From: Micavibrio sp. UBA2705 | Lineage (GTDB): Bacteria > Pseudomonadota > Alphaproteobacteria > Micavibrionales > Micavibrionaceae | DNA: 53,219 nucleotides | Assembly: GCA_002354205.1 (NCBI GenBank) | Contig: DELD01000027.1 | Span: 462-53,680, forward strand | Direction of reading: 5' to 3' | Part shown: positions 37,151-45,263 of the stretch, one piece after another | Layout of the letters: every line of letters begins with the position of its first letter | Position numbering within the stretch: the first letter of the stretch is position 1 | The notes under the pieces: model-generated | Databases searched by the model: none | Told to the model about the DNA's origin: nothing | Seen by the model: the letters and a program-made list of their open reading frames with translations, nothing else | Position numbers and translations under genes: made by a program

Positions 37151-38782
37151 ATGCAGAACAAACTGAATTTAAAAACCATAATCGGCAAGCCGATACCGTT
37201 GCGTGCGCGTTACTTCACAACAAAGAACAACATGCCGCGCCTACGTTATGTGTCACTGCTTAGTGCAGCTGTGCTGTTAACTGGTGTATCCGCATTTAAT
37301 GGCAAAAACTTAATGGCTGATAACACTTTAGAAATCATCCAGATTTCTGACCAAGCGCATAATGACCGGGCCTACAAGCTTTCTCAACATATCGCGCCGA
37401 GCATTATTGACACGCAGACAGACGCTGCTGTAATTGCGCAGCAGCCGCCTGAAGATCTACGCATGGCTTATGCCGATATCCCAGAAAACATTCAAAACGA
37501 TTTGATGAGCAAAGTTACTTCGATTGGTAAAAGCGCAAATTCAACCATTGATGCGATAAAAGAGCAACTTAAATCAGGCGCGCAAAACGCCGCGAAAGAG
37601 CCCCTCCCCGCCGCGCCGAAGAAAATTAGCGTCACCTTGAAAAAAGGCGACACATTAACGGGCTTATTGCGCAAACAAGGCATCGGCGCAAGTGAAGCTT
37701 ACCGCGCGGTTGATGCGCTTTCAAAAGATTACGACCCGCGCAGTATGAAACCTGGGCTTAAAATCGATATTATGTTTGGCGACGAACGCATTGTAGACGG
37801 CGAAAGCTATAAAACCATCGCGATGCTTGATGTACCATTTGACCAGATAAAATCAGCACGCGTAACGCTGAACGATGACGGTAAATTCACATCAGCGCGC
37901 CATGAGAAAGAAATTGTCTACATAGAGAAATCTGGCGCATTTGACGTTGAGGTCTCTTTGTTCGGCTCAGCGCAAAAAGCCGATATTCCCCACAGCGTTG
38001 TCGCAGAGGCGATGCGCATTTATTCATGGAATGTCGACTTCCAAAGAGATTTACGCAAAGGCGACCATTTAAAGCTACTCTACCGTGAAGCAACTATTAA
38101 AGAAACAGGCGAAGCCGCAGGACAAAAAGAAATTTTATTTGCACAGCTTACCCTGTCAGACCGCGACCTGCCGATTTACCGCATGGAATTTGATGATGGG
38201 CGCGTTGATTACTTTCAAGAAGACGGACGCAGCATTCGTAAAGCGCTAATGCGTACGCCTATTAATGGCGGGCGTTTATCTTCTGGCTTTGGTATGCGCA
38301 AACACCCTGTGCTTGGTTACGGCAAAATGCATAAAGGCATTGATTTCGCTGCGCCTACAGGCACAAAAATCTATGCTGCAGGTGATGGCGTTATTGAATA
38401 TATTGGGCGCAATGGCAGCTTTGGCAATTATGTGCGTATTCGCCATAACTCCAAACTTAAGACAGCCTATGCCCATATGAATCGTTTTGAAAAAGGCCTG
38501 CATAAAGGTGACCGCGTCCGCCAAGGCGACGTTATTGGCCGCGTCGGCACAACAGGACGTTCAACTGGGGCGCATCTACATTATGAAGTCCATGTTGATG
38601 GTCGCCAAATGAACCCAAGATCCGTGAAGCTGCCAACAGGCGAAAAGCTTAAAGGTGAAATGCTGAGTGCGTTTAACAAAACGGTAAAAACATACCAAAC
38701 ACGCTATGCGATGCTGCAAAACCAAATCCGCGTTGCCGATGCATCAAAAGCGCAGAGTGATGGCGACAGCTATAATGAGTAG
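37151..38782 (+). CDS. M23 family peptidoglycan metallopeptidase, MepM-like
   Basis: This is a cell-envelope protease of 543 residues. An N-terminal membrane anchor or signal (RYVSLLSAAVLLTGVSAF, residues about 33-50) precedes a helical region, a LysM/OapA-like domain (ISVTLKKGDTLTGLLRKQG), a second linker domain, and the M23 domain. The zinc site is intact: HKGIDFAAP for the first ligands, and GAHLHYEVH for HxH. Domain order matches the MepM/YebA D,D-endopeptidases that open peptidoglycan crosslinks for growth. An in-frame TTG at 37145 is a less likely start. No strong ribosome binding site is seen. Confidence 0.88.
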   Translation: MQNKLNLKTIIGKPIPLRARYFTTKNNMPRLRYVSLLSAAVLLTGVSAFNGKNLMADNTLEIIQISDQAHNDRAYKLSQHIAPSIIDTQTDAAVIAQQPPEDLRMAYADIPENIQNDLMSKVTSIGKSANSTIDAIKEQLKSGAQNAAKEPLPAAPKKISVTLKKGDTLTGLLRKQGIGASEAYRAVDALSKDYDPRSMKPGLKIDIMFGDERIVDGESYKTIAMLDVPFDQIKSARVTLNDDGKFTSARHEKEIVYIEKSGAFDVEVSLFGSAQKADIPHSVVAEAMRIYSWNVDFQRDLRKGDHLKLLYREATIKETGEAAGQKEILFAQLTLSDRDLPIYRMEFDDGRVDYFQEDGRSIRKALMRTPINGGRLSSGFGMRKHPVLGYGKMHKGIDFAAPTGTKIYAAGDGVIEYIGRNGSFGNYVRIRHNSKLKTAYAHMNRFEKGLHKGDRVRQGDVIGRVGTTGRSTGAHLHYEVHVDGRQMNPRSVKLPTGEKLKGEMLSAFNKTVKTYQTRYAMLQNQIRVADASKAQSDGDSYNE

Positions 38783-38836
38783 CCCCCGTTCACTTCATTT
38801 AACGACACCATCTCGCGCTTCCAAGCTGATATAAGT

Positions 38837-38865
38837 TTGACATAACGCACACTCTCTGCTATTAA
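38837..38865 (+). promoter_or_regulatory. Strong sigma-70 promoter for the 74-residue gene
   Basis: A perfect -35 TTGACA (38837-38842) and TATTAA (38860-38865) are spaced by exactly 17 bases. Transcription would begin near 38872, giving a leader of about 24 bases before the ATG at 38896. This is one of the two best promoter matches noticed in the window. Confidence 0.65.
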
Positions 38866-38895
38866 ATGCGAAATAAATAATAGCGAGAGTTTCAT

Positions 38896-39120
38896 ATGTA
38901 TATTTTAGATCAACAAAACTTCATCGATACACGCCGCCAACATATTGGACGCAGCGATATGATGCCTGATGTTTCGATTTCAAGAAAGTCAGATGGCGCT
39001 AAACTTACCAATGATTTTGACGCCTCGACCGCAGATGATGTTTATGTGCTGGCGTATAAAGACCGCGAGACAAAACAAGTCAAAACCAAAGATATTAAAA
39101 TCGTCCCCTTACAGCGCTAA
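38896..39120 (+). CDS. Small hypothetical protein, 74 residues, strong promoter
   Basis: The family is not recognised. It is a polar protein rich in Asp, Lys and Thr, with a C-terminal half that looks beta-rich (ADDVYVLAYKDRETKQVKTK). There is no signal peptide, cysteine or membrane segment. A near-consensus promoter lies 31-59 bases upstream, GAGAG precedes the ATG, and the gene appears to be monocistronic, facing fmt head-on nine bases away. The strong promoter suggests a high expression level. Confidence 0.65.
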   Translation: MYILDQQNFIDTRRQHIGRSDMMPDVSISRKSDGAKLTNDFDASTADDVYVLAYKDRETKQVKTKDIKIVPLQR

Positions 39121-39129
39121 ACAGCCTTA

Positions 39130-40101
39130 CTAGCGCAGCTGATCGCCAATTTTGATATAACCGCCATTAAGCGCTGAAGCAAAATCCATTGCTTTGGCAT
39201 TTTCAGGCTGTAACTTTGTTATTTTGAGATATTCTCGCGCCGTATCTGCGCCGCAGGACACAACACCTTTTTTACTCATCACCATGCCAGCATGGCTTGC
39301 ATCGAAGGCTGAGTTTTGCTCGGCACCTAGAAATTCAACAGCATGAATTTTTAAACGTTTGCCATTTTGATCCATGCACCACACACCAGGCCAAGGCGTT
39401 AAAGCACGCATTTGGCGTTCAATAAACGCTGCGCCATTTGACCAATCAATGCGCCCATCATCACGGCTTAGCATTGATGCATAATTTGCCAATGCATCGT
39501 CCTGCGCTTCGCTTTCCAAATGTCCCGCTTCCGCCAAAATATCCAGCGCCTTCAACGTTAGTTTCGCGCCTGATGCTGCCAATGAATCATGCAGTGAAGA
39601 TGCATTTGTTTCATCGGTAATTGGCAAGGATTCTTTTAAAATCATCGCGCCCGTATCCAGCCCCTTATCCATCTGCATAATCGTAATGCCTGTTTCATCA
39701 TCACCCGCAAGGATCGCACGCTGAATGGGCGCCGCCCCGCGCCAGCGCGGCAGCAGTGAACCATGAATATTTAGACAGCCATATTTGGGCGCATTAAGGA
39801 TTGAGGGCGGAAGCAACAAACCATAAGCCGCAACAATAGCAACATCCACATTAAGGTCTTCAAAAACCTTGACTGCATCAGGCTCTTTTTTAAATGATTT
39901 CGGTGTATGAACGGGAATACCATGCAGCTCGGCAAGTAAATGCACGGCTGATTTTTGCACCTTATTGCCACGACCTTTTGGGCGCGGCGGCTGTGAATAA
40001 ACGGCGACAATGTCATGCGCACTGTCAAACAGCGCACCCAGCGCGACAGCGGCAAAATCAGGTGTACCCATAAAGGCAATGCGAAGTTTTTTTAAAGACA
40101 T
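39130..40101 (-). CDS. fmt: Methionyl-tRNA formyltransferase
   Basis: Fmt formylates Met-tRNA-fMet for initiation. The 323-residue protein has the N-terminal IAFMGTPDFAA, the formyl-transfer signature LNIHGSLLPRWRGAAPIQ with the catalytic Asn and His, and GITIMQMDKGLDTG; the C-terminal OB-like domain follows. It is separated from def (23.7 kb) and truA (21.1 kb), genes it is often linked with. Confidence 0.96.
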   Translation of the reverse strand: MSLKKLRIAFMGTPDFAAVALGALFDSAHDIVAVYSQPPRPKGRGNKVQKSAVHLLAELHGIPVHTPKSFKKEPDAVKVFEDLNVDVAIVAAYGLLLPPSILNAPKYGCLNIHGSLLPRWRGAAPIQRAILAGDDETGITIMQMDKGLDTGAMILKESLPITDETNASSLHDSLAASGAKLTLKALDILAEAGHLESEAQDDALANYASMLSRDDGRIDWSNGAAFIERQMRALTPWPGVWCMDQNGKRLKIHAVEFLGAEQNSAFDASHAGMVMSKKGVVSCGADTAREYLKITKLQPENAKAMDFASALNGGYIKIGDQLR

Positions 40102-40173
40102 GAAAAGCTTTCCGTTTTAGATGAACGATCTAAGCTTATAACGTTTAGCGCGCCGAATTGGCAAGGTGAAATT

Positions 40174-40608
40174 TTAGGCCGCGAGGGTTAGACCAGCCTC
40201 GCGCACAACATCCTGAATATTTTGCGGCTTGCCGCGTATCTGCAAGGACGTCTGATCGCTTGCGGGCGCAGCGTATTCTTCCGCGTCATAGAAAACGCCT
40301 GTCTGCTGCACAGCTAAAGCGCTTGCCAGCACTACGCCATATGATGCCGCTTGGGCCGCCTTCACCGACCGCCCGCCGCGGCTTATACCATAACCTTGTT
40401 CTGAGCAATACCTATTCGCAGCCCCATGCGCTGCCATCGCCGCAGCAAACCCTGTAACGCTTGCAAAATATCCGAAGGTTGCTGCGTTCGAAAGACTTGT
40501 CGCCTGCGTCACGGCTTCAATGCTTACCCCCGCAACAGTGCCGAACGTATAGCCCAGTACCATCATCTTGCCCCCACCATATTTTGCACAAAAACCTGGA
40601 TAATCCAT
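40174..40608 (-). CDS. Hypothetical Gly/Ala-rich membrane-associated protein
   Basis: I do not recognise this 144-residue protein. It contains three Ala/Gly-rich hydrophobic segments (VLGYTFGTVAGVSIEAV, FGYFASVTGFAAAMAA and ASYGVVLASALAVQ) that could be membrane helices or glycine-zipper packing segments, then a polar C-terminus (QIRGKPQNIQDVVREAG). No signal peptide is evident. GGAG lies eight bases before the ATG. It begins five bases after the stop of the upstream unknown gene, so the two are one operon. Confidence 0.65.
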   Translation of the reverse strand: MDYPGFCAKYGGGKMMVLGYTFGTVAGVSIEAVTQATSLSNAATFGYFASVTGFAAAMAAHGAANRYCSEQGYGISRGGRSVKAAQAASYGVVLASALAVQQTGVFYDAEEYAAPASDQTSLQIRGKPQNIQDVVREAGLTLAA

Positions 40609-40613
40609 ACTCT

Positions 40614-41249
40614 TTACTCCGCTGTATAAAATGCACGTTCAATTTGCGGCATTAATGCTTTCAGACGCGCAAGCGAAGGCTTAACAAAAGTACCGCCGCA
40701 GCCAAAAGTGCCGCCAATCATGCCATCACTATAAGATGCGCCATTTTCTTCAAAAATCTCATGCCAGAAATCACGCTGTTCTTGGTCACCCTTATAATAA
40801 GCATATTCGACCGCAGGGCGCACTGCGCTGACAAGCGCTTTTAAGGCTGATTTATTAATAATAATTTGCCCTGCCTCTTCATTGCGGTTACATGCTTCGC
40901 CAATCATCATATTACGAAAGGCGGCCGTTTTAAATTCAGCAAAAGGGTGTTTAAGCAGCGCCTTGAGGGCGAAGCCAACATCCAATGTTAAGTCGGGGTT
41001 TTTGACATTGAAATCATCAAAGCGTTTATAAGCGCGATAAAGCGGCGATGCACGCCATGATGCTAAATCAAGCAGAACGTCTTTGCCGTTTTTATCAAGA
41101 ATGTTTAATGTGAATGCAGCCGTTGGGCCGAACGGACCGAAGGTCTTTGATTCAATTTTATACTTCACCATTTCATAAGGCGATGCACTAAGCGCCGCTT
41201 CTCTGGTTAAGCTTTTTTTGTTGTTATTTAGGATGGTCAATTCCCGCAT
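40614..41249 (-). CDS. Hypothetical protein, 211 residues
   Basis: I do not recognise this soluble protein. It shows a beta-rich N-terminal third (VKYKIESKTFGPFGPTAAF) followed by helical segments and a Gly-rich motif near the C-terminus (GMIGGTFGCGGTFVKP). The ATG at 41249 is chosen because TGAGGA lies at proper spacing; an ATG at 41255 is too close to it. Upstream, a possible TTGACT -35 (41325-41330, minus strand) and a perfect 17-bp palindrome (41338-41354) suggest regulated expression. It leads the two-gene operon with the Gly/Ala-rich protein. Confidence 0.65.
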   Translation of the reverse strand: MRELTILNNNKKSLTREAALSASPYEMVKYKIESKTFGPFGPTAAFTLNILDKNGKDVLLDLASWRASPLYRAYKRFDDFNVKNPDLTLDVGFALKALLKHPFAEFKTAAFRNMMIGEACNRNEEAGQIIINKSALKALVSAVRPAVEYAYYKGDQEQRDFWHEIFEENGASYSDGMIGGTFGCGGTFVKPSLARLKALMPQIERAFYTAE

Positions 41250-41337
41250 AATCATTTCCTCACAATTTATAGATACTCTTTTTCTTTATTATTATGGGTG
41301 CATATTTACATAATATTAGCAAAGAGTCAAGTAGATA

Positions 41338-41354
41338 TGTAACGCAGCGTTACA
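41338..41354. promoter_or_regulatory. Perfect 8-1-8 palindromic operator candidate
   Basis: TGTAACGC and GCGTTACA form a perfect palindrome around one central A, in the 199-base gap between the unknown leftward operon and glmU. It lies eight bases upstream of a leftward TTGACT hexamer (41325-41330), placing it where an activator would bind for that operon. Its form fits a dimeric helix-turn-helix regulator such as TetR or LuxR types, but none is encoded nearby. Confidence 0.6.
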
Positions 41355-41448
41355 ATTAGTGAGTTTATGGGGAATTTACTTTCTTATTTTCACTGACTAA
41401 TATAAATTCACTGCTCACATTCAAAGCCATATAAATTAGCGTACACAC

Positions 41449-42786
41449 ATGACAGACACATCTTTAAATATTGTAATCCTTGCCGCAGGTAAGGGCTCGC
41501 GCATGAAGTCCCAAAAACCCAAGGTTCTCCATGAACTTGCAGGCCGGCCGCTTATTTCATGGTTGATTGAATCTGCGATGCAATTAAACCCTGAAAAAAT
41601 CATTGTCGTCACCGCCCCTGACATGGATGATGTCCGTGAAGTGGTTAAGCCGCATAGCAGCGTCATTCAGCATAAAGCCCAAGGCACAGGCGATGCGGTC
41701 AAGGCCGCCCTGCCCGCATTAGAAGGCCATAAAGGCGATGTCCTCATTTTACTTGGCGATGCGCCCCTACTCGCCCATGATACGATGCAAGACCTTATAG
41801 ATGCCCGTCATTTGGATAATGCGGGGCTTTCCGTACTTGGCGTTGAGCTTGATGATCCGTATGGTTATGGCCGCCTTGTCCCTGACAAGCACGGTAAACT
41901 TGCGCGCATTGTTGAACAAAAAGACTGCACAGAAGAAGAAGAAGAATTAAACGTGATTAACACAGGCGCATTTTGCGTTGATGGCGCGCGCCTTAAATCA
42001 TGGCTTGACCAGCTTGATTGCAACAACGCACAAGGCGAATATTACTTCACTGACCTCCCTGCCATCGCCGCCGCAGAAAAAGTCAAAACTGAAATCTGCA
42101 TTAGCTATGATGAAGACGAAGTCGCAGGGATCAATTCACGTGCGCAGCTTGCCCATTTGGAATCTGTTGTGCAGCACGCTTTGCGTCAGCGCGCAATGGA
42201 TAATGGCGCGACATTGCTTAGCCCTGAGAGCGTTTATTTTTCATGGGACACAGAGTTAGGCCAAGATGTTGTGGTTGAACCCAATGTATTTTTTGGCCCC
42301 AAGGTTAAAGTCGCAAATAATGTGCGCATCAAAGCGTTTTCTCATTTAGAAGACTGCCAAATAGCTGAGGGCGCTGATATTGGGCCTTATGCTCGCCTGC
42401 GCCCTGGCGCAGATATTGGCGAAGGCGCGCGCATTGGTAATTTCGTCGAAGTCAAAAAAACCCGCGTGGGCAAAGGCAGCAAAATTAACCATTTAAGCTA
42501 TGCTGGTGATGGGGAAATTGGCGACGGGGTAAATATCGGCGCAGGAACAATTTTCTGTAATTATGATGGCTATGATAAACACACGACAATTATTGGTGAT
42601 GGCGCGTTTATTGGCTCTAACACCACAATCGTTGCTCCGGCCAAAATTGGCGCAAACGCATTAATCGCAGCCGGCAGCGTTGTTACCAAAGAAGCACCCA
42701 ATGACGCGCTTTATGTGACGCGCATGAAACCAATGATTAAAGAAGGCTGGGTTACTAGTTTTCAAGCAAAAAAGACAAAGAAATAG
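41449..42786 (+). CDS. glmU: Bifunctional UDP-GlcNAc pyrophosphorylase / GlcN-1-P acetyltransferase
   Basis: GlmU acetylates glucosamine-1-phosphate and uridylates the product to UDP-GlcNAc for peptidoglycan and LPS. The 445-residue protein has the N-terminal pyrophosphorylase motif LAAGKGSRMKS with PKVLHELAG, LGDAPLL, and the EQKDCT region. The C-terminal left-handed beta helix contains repeated hexapeptides and the acetyltransferase residues in KKTRVGKGSKINHLSYAGD and GTIFCNYDGYDKH. It is followed by glmS 11 bases downstream, giving the last steps of one pathway together. Confidence 0.97.
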   Translation: MTDTSLNIVILAAGKGSRMKSQKPKVLHELAGRPLISWLIESAMQLNPEKIIVVTAPDMDDVREVVKPHSSVIQHKAQGTGDAVKAALPALEGHKGDVLILLGDAPLLAHDTMQDLIDARHLDNAGLSVLGVELDDPYGYGRLVPDKHGKLARIVEQKDCTEEEEELNVINTGAFCVDGARLKSWLDQLDCNNAQGEYYFTDLPAIAAAEKVKTEICISYDEDEVAGINSRAQLAHLESVVQHALRQRAMDNGATLLSPESVYFSWDTELGQDVVVEPNVFFGPKVKVANNVRIKAFSHLEDCQIAEGADIGPYARLRPGADIGEGARIGNFVEVKKTRVGKGSKINHLSYAGDGEIGDGVNIGAGTIFCNYDGYDKHTTIIGDGAFIGSNTTIVAPAKIGANALIAAGSVVTKEAPNDALYVTRMKPMIKEGWVTSFQAKKTKK

Positions 42787-42797
42787 GATAGATTAAT

Positions 42798-44624
42798 ATG
42801 TGTGGAATTATTGGCATTATTGCAAAGCAGTCAGCAGCCCCTTCATTGGTTGAAGGCCTTAAGCGCCTTGAATATCGTGGCTATGACAGCGCAGGTATTG
42901 CGACAATCGAAAACGGCAAGATTGAACGTTGCCGCGCCAAAGGCAAGCTTATCAACCTTGAAGAAAAGCTAAAAGGCGAAACCTTTTCGGGGCACGTTGG
43001 CATAGGCCACACACGATGGGCAACGCATGGCATTCCGAACGAGGAAAACGCCCACCCCCACGCCACAGATAAAGTCGCCGTTGTTCATAATGGCATTATT
43101 GAGAATTACCGCGAAATTAAAGATGAGCTTAGCGAAAGCCAAGTCCATTTTGAAAGCGAAACCGATACTGAAGTCATCGTTCATTTAATCAGCAGCTATT
43201 TAACGCAAGGCCTTGCCCCCAAAGAGGCTGCTTTTAAAGCCCTTGACCGCTTAGAAGGCGCATATTCTCTCGCCATTATTTTTGCGGGCGAGGAAGAATT
43301 AATGATCGGCGCACGTCATGGGACGCCGCTTGCCATTGGTTACGGCGACGGTGAAATGTTTATCGCTTCAGATTCTTACGCCCTTGCGCCGCTAACCAAA
43401 AAGATCAGCTTTTTAGAAGATGGCGACCGCACAATTGTTACCCGCGCTGGCGTCACCGTCTATGATAATGATAATAACCCCGTTGAGCGCCCTGTGCGCA
43501 TTACCGCGCAATCTGGCGCGACAACAGGCAAGGGCGAATACCGCCATTTCATGCTCAAAGAAATTTACGAACAGCCCGCCGTGATTGGCGATACGCTCAA
43601 CAGCTTTGTTCACCCCTCAACAGGCCATATTACGCTGCCTGATGATATTGTCGAAACATTACACAAAAGCCCGCGCATTACATTAGTGGCCTGTGGCACG
43701 GCGTTTTACGCCTGTATGGTTGCCAAATATTGGTTTGAACAATTTGCGCGCATCCCGTGTGAAATTGATGTCGCCTCAGAGTTCCGCTACCGCGAAGCGC
43801 CCATGCCTGAAGGCGGCGTGGCGATTTTTGTCTCTCAATCAGGTGAAACGCTCGATACGCTTGAAGCATTGCGTTACTGTAAGCGCCAAGACCAAAAGAT
43901 ACTGTCTATCGTCAACACGATTGAAAGCACGATTGAGCGCGAAAGTGACTTTGTGCTGCACACATTGGCAGGGCCAGAAATTGGCGTAGCTTCAACCAAA
44001 GCTTTTACCACGCAGCTGACCACCCTTGCCTGCCTCGCCCTCGCCCTTGGCGTGAAGCGCGGTAAAATAGATGCCGCGCAAGAACAAGAAATTGCCGATG
44101 CATTACGCAGCATCCCAACAGAGGCAGCCAACATCCTTAACCATGATGATGAAATCCGCAACATCGCCAAAGAGCTGATTGATGCGAAAGATATGCTCTA
44201 TATCGGGCGCGGGCTTCTCTATCCACTTGCGCTTGAAGGCGCATTAAAAATGAAAGAAATTTCATATATCCACGCCGAGGGATACGCCGCAGGTGAAATG
44301 AAACACGGCCCCATCGCCCTGATTGACGAAAACATGCCGATTTGCGTCCTCGCGCCCAATGATGCGCTATACGAAAAAACAGCATCCAATGTGCGCGAAA
44401 CAACCGCGCGCGGCGGGCAGGTGTTATTATTCTCTGACGCGGCAGGCTGCGAAGCGCTCAAAGACCAAAGCAAATGGACAGTGACATTAGGCGATATCCA
44501 CCCTTACATCTCGCCCATACTCTACTCCCTGCCGATGCAAATGCTGTCTTACCATGTTGCCGTCCTTAAAGGCACCGATGTTGACCAGCCGCGCAATCTC
44601 GCAAAATCGGTGACGGTAGAATAA
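42798..44624 (+). CDS. glmS: Glutamine-fructose-6-phosphate aminotransferase (isomerizing)
   Basis: GlmS makes glucosamine-6-phosphate from fructose-6-phosphate and glutamine. The N-terminal nucleophile is C2 of MCGIIGI, followed by the glutaminase motifs GHTRWATHG and the two SIS isomerase domains (ACGTAFYA, SQSGETLDT, STKAFTTQ, and the C-terminal DQPRNLAKSVTVE). At 608 residues it is full length. The start follows glmU by 11 bases, and its TAA stop shares one base with the ATG of the next gene. rapZ, which controls glmS mRNA in enterobacteria, lies 35 kb away. Confidence 0.97.
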   Translation: MCGIIGIIAKQSAAPSLVEGLKRLEYRGYDSAGIATIENGKIERCRAKGKLINLEEKLKGETFSGHVGIGHTRWATHGIPNEENAHPHATDKVAVVHNGIIENYREIKDELSESQVHFESETDTEVIVHLISSYLTQGLAPKEAAFKALDRLEGAYSLAIIFAGEEELMIGARHGTPLAIGYGDGEMFIASDSYALAPLTKKISFLEDGDRTIVTRAGVTVYDNDNNPVERPVRITAQSGATTGKGEYRHFMLKEIYEQPAVIGDTLNSFVHPSTGHITLPDDIVETLHKSPRITLVACGTAFYACMVAKYWFEQFARIPCEIDVASEFRYREAPMPEGGVAIFVSQSGETLDTLEALRYCKRQDQKILSIVNTIESTIERESDFVLHTLAGPEIGVASTKAFTTQLTTLACLALALGVKRGKIDAAQEQEIADALRSIPTEAANILNHDDEIRNIAKELIDAKDMLYIGRGLLYPLALEGALKMKEISYIHAEGYAAGEMKHGPIALIDENMPICVLAPNDALYEKTASNVRETTARGGQVLLFSDAAGCEALKDQSKWTVTLGDIHPYISPILYSLPMQMLSYHVAVLKGTDVDQPRNLAKSVTVE

Positions 44625-45193
44625 TGGTAGGTAAATTCATCACCACGGACACACCGATACATGACGCGACCTTAAATGTGCTTGCGCATTTACCGACTGC
44701 AAGCCTTGATGCGGTAGTTGATGATGGTGTTTGGGCAAAACTAGCGGATGCGGATTTCATGCGTATTGCGACGCTATTAGCGCAGAAAAGCTATGATGAA
44801 GGCGGCTGCCCGATTGGGGGGCTTATCATTGATAATCTCAGCCGCAAAATTATCGGTAAGGGGCATAATACCCTCGTCCAAGAGGATCACCCTTATAATC
44901 ACGGCGAAACATCTGCTATTCGCGATGCAGGGCGCGCCGATTTTAGCCGCTGCACAATTTTCACAACGCTTAGTCCGTGTGATGTTTGCGCGGCGCTGAT
45001 TTACATGCGTCAATTTAGCCGCGTGGTCGTGGGCGACATCACCAATGCCGTCGGCAATGAAGATATGCTACGCGATAAAGGCGTAATGGTAGATATATTA
45101 GAAGATACGCACACCATTGCACTTTATAAAAAATATCGCACCGAGAAGCCAGAGCTTGATTTAGAAGACTGGAAAGGCAAAGCCGCGCTATAA
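44624..45193 (+). CDS. Cytosine deaminase-like zinc deaminase (yeast FCY1 type)
   Basis: This is a zinc-dependent nucleobase deaminase of the CDA fold. From residue 46 to the C-terminus it resembles yeast cytosine deaminase as I remember it: EGGCPIGG, GKGHN, HGETSAI (H93 zinc ligand, E95 proton shuttle), TTLSPCDVC (C119 and C122 zinc ligands), RVVVGD and the acidic C-terminal ELDLEDWKGK. The probable reaction is cytosine to uracil, though guanine or another base cannot be excluded. A 45-residue N-terminal extension is unexplained. The ATG overlaps the glmS stop (TAATG), so translation is coupled, and panC follows by 70 bases. Confidence 0.8.
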   Translation: MVGKFITTDTPIHDATLNVLAHLPTASLDAVVDDGVWAKLADADFMRIATLLAQKSYDEGGCPIGGLIIDNLSRKIIGKGHNTLVQEDHPYNHGETSAIRDAGRADFSRCTIFTTLSPCDVCAALIYMRQFSRVVVGDITNAVGNEDMLRDKGVMVDILEDTHTIALYKKYRTEKPELDLEDWKGKAAL

Positions 45194-45263
45194 AAAATCA
45201 GCCTTGCTTTTCGCCTGCATTGCTTTTATTTATAGCCCGAGTTTTTAATCTATAGGGCGAAAA

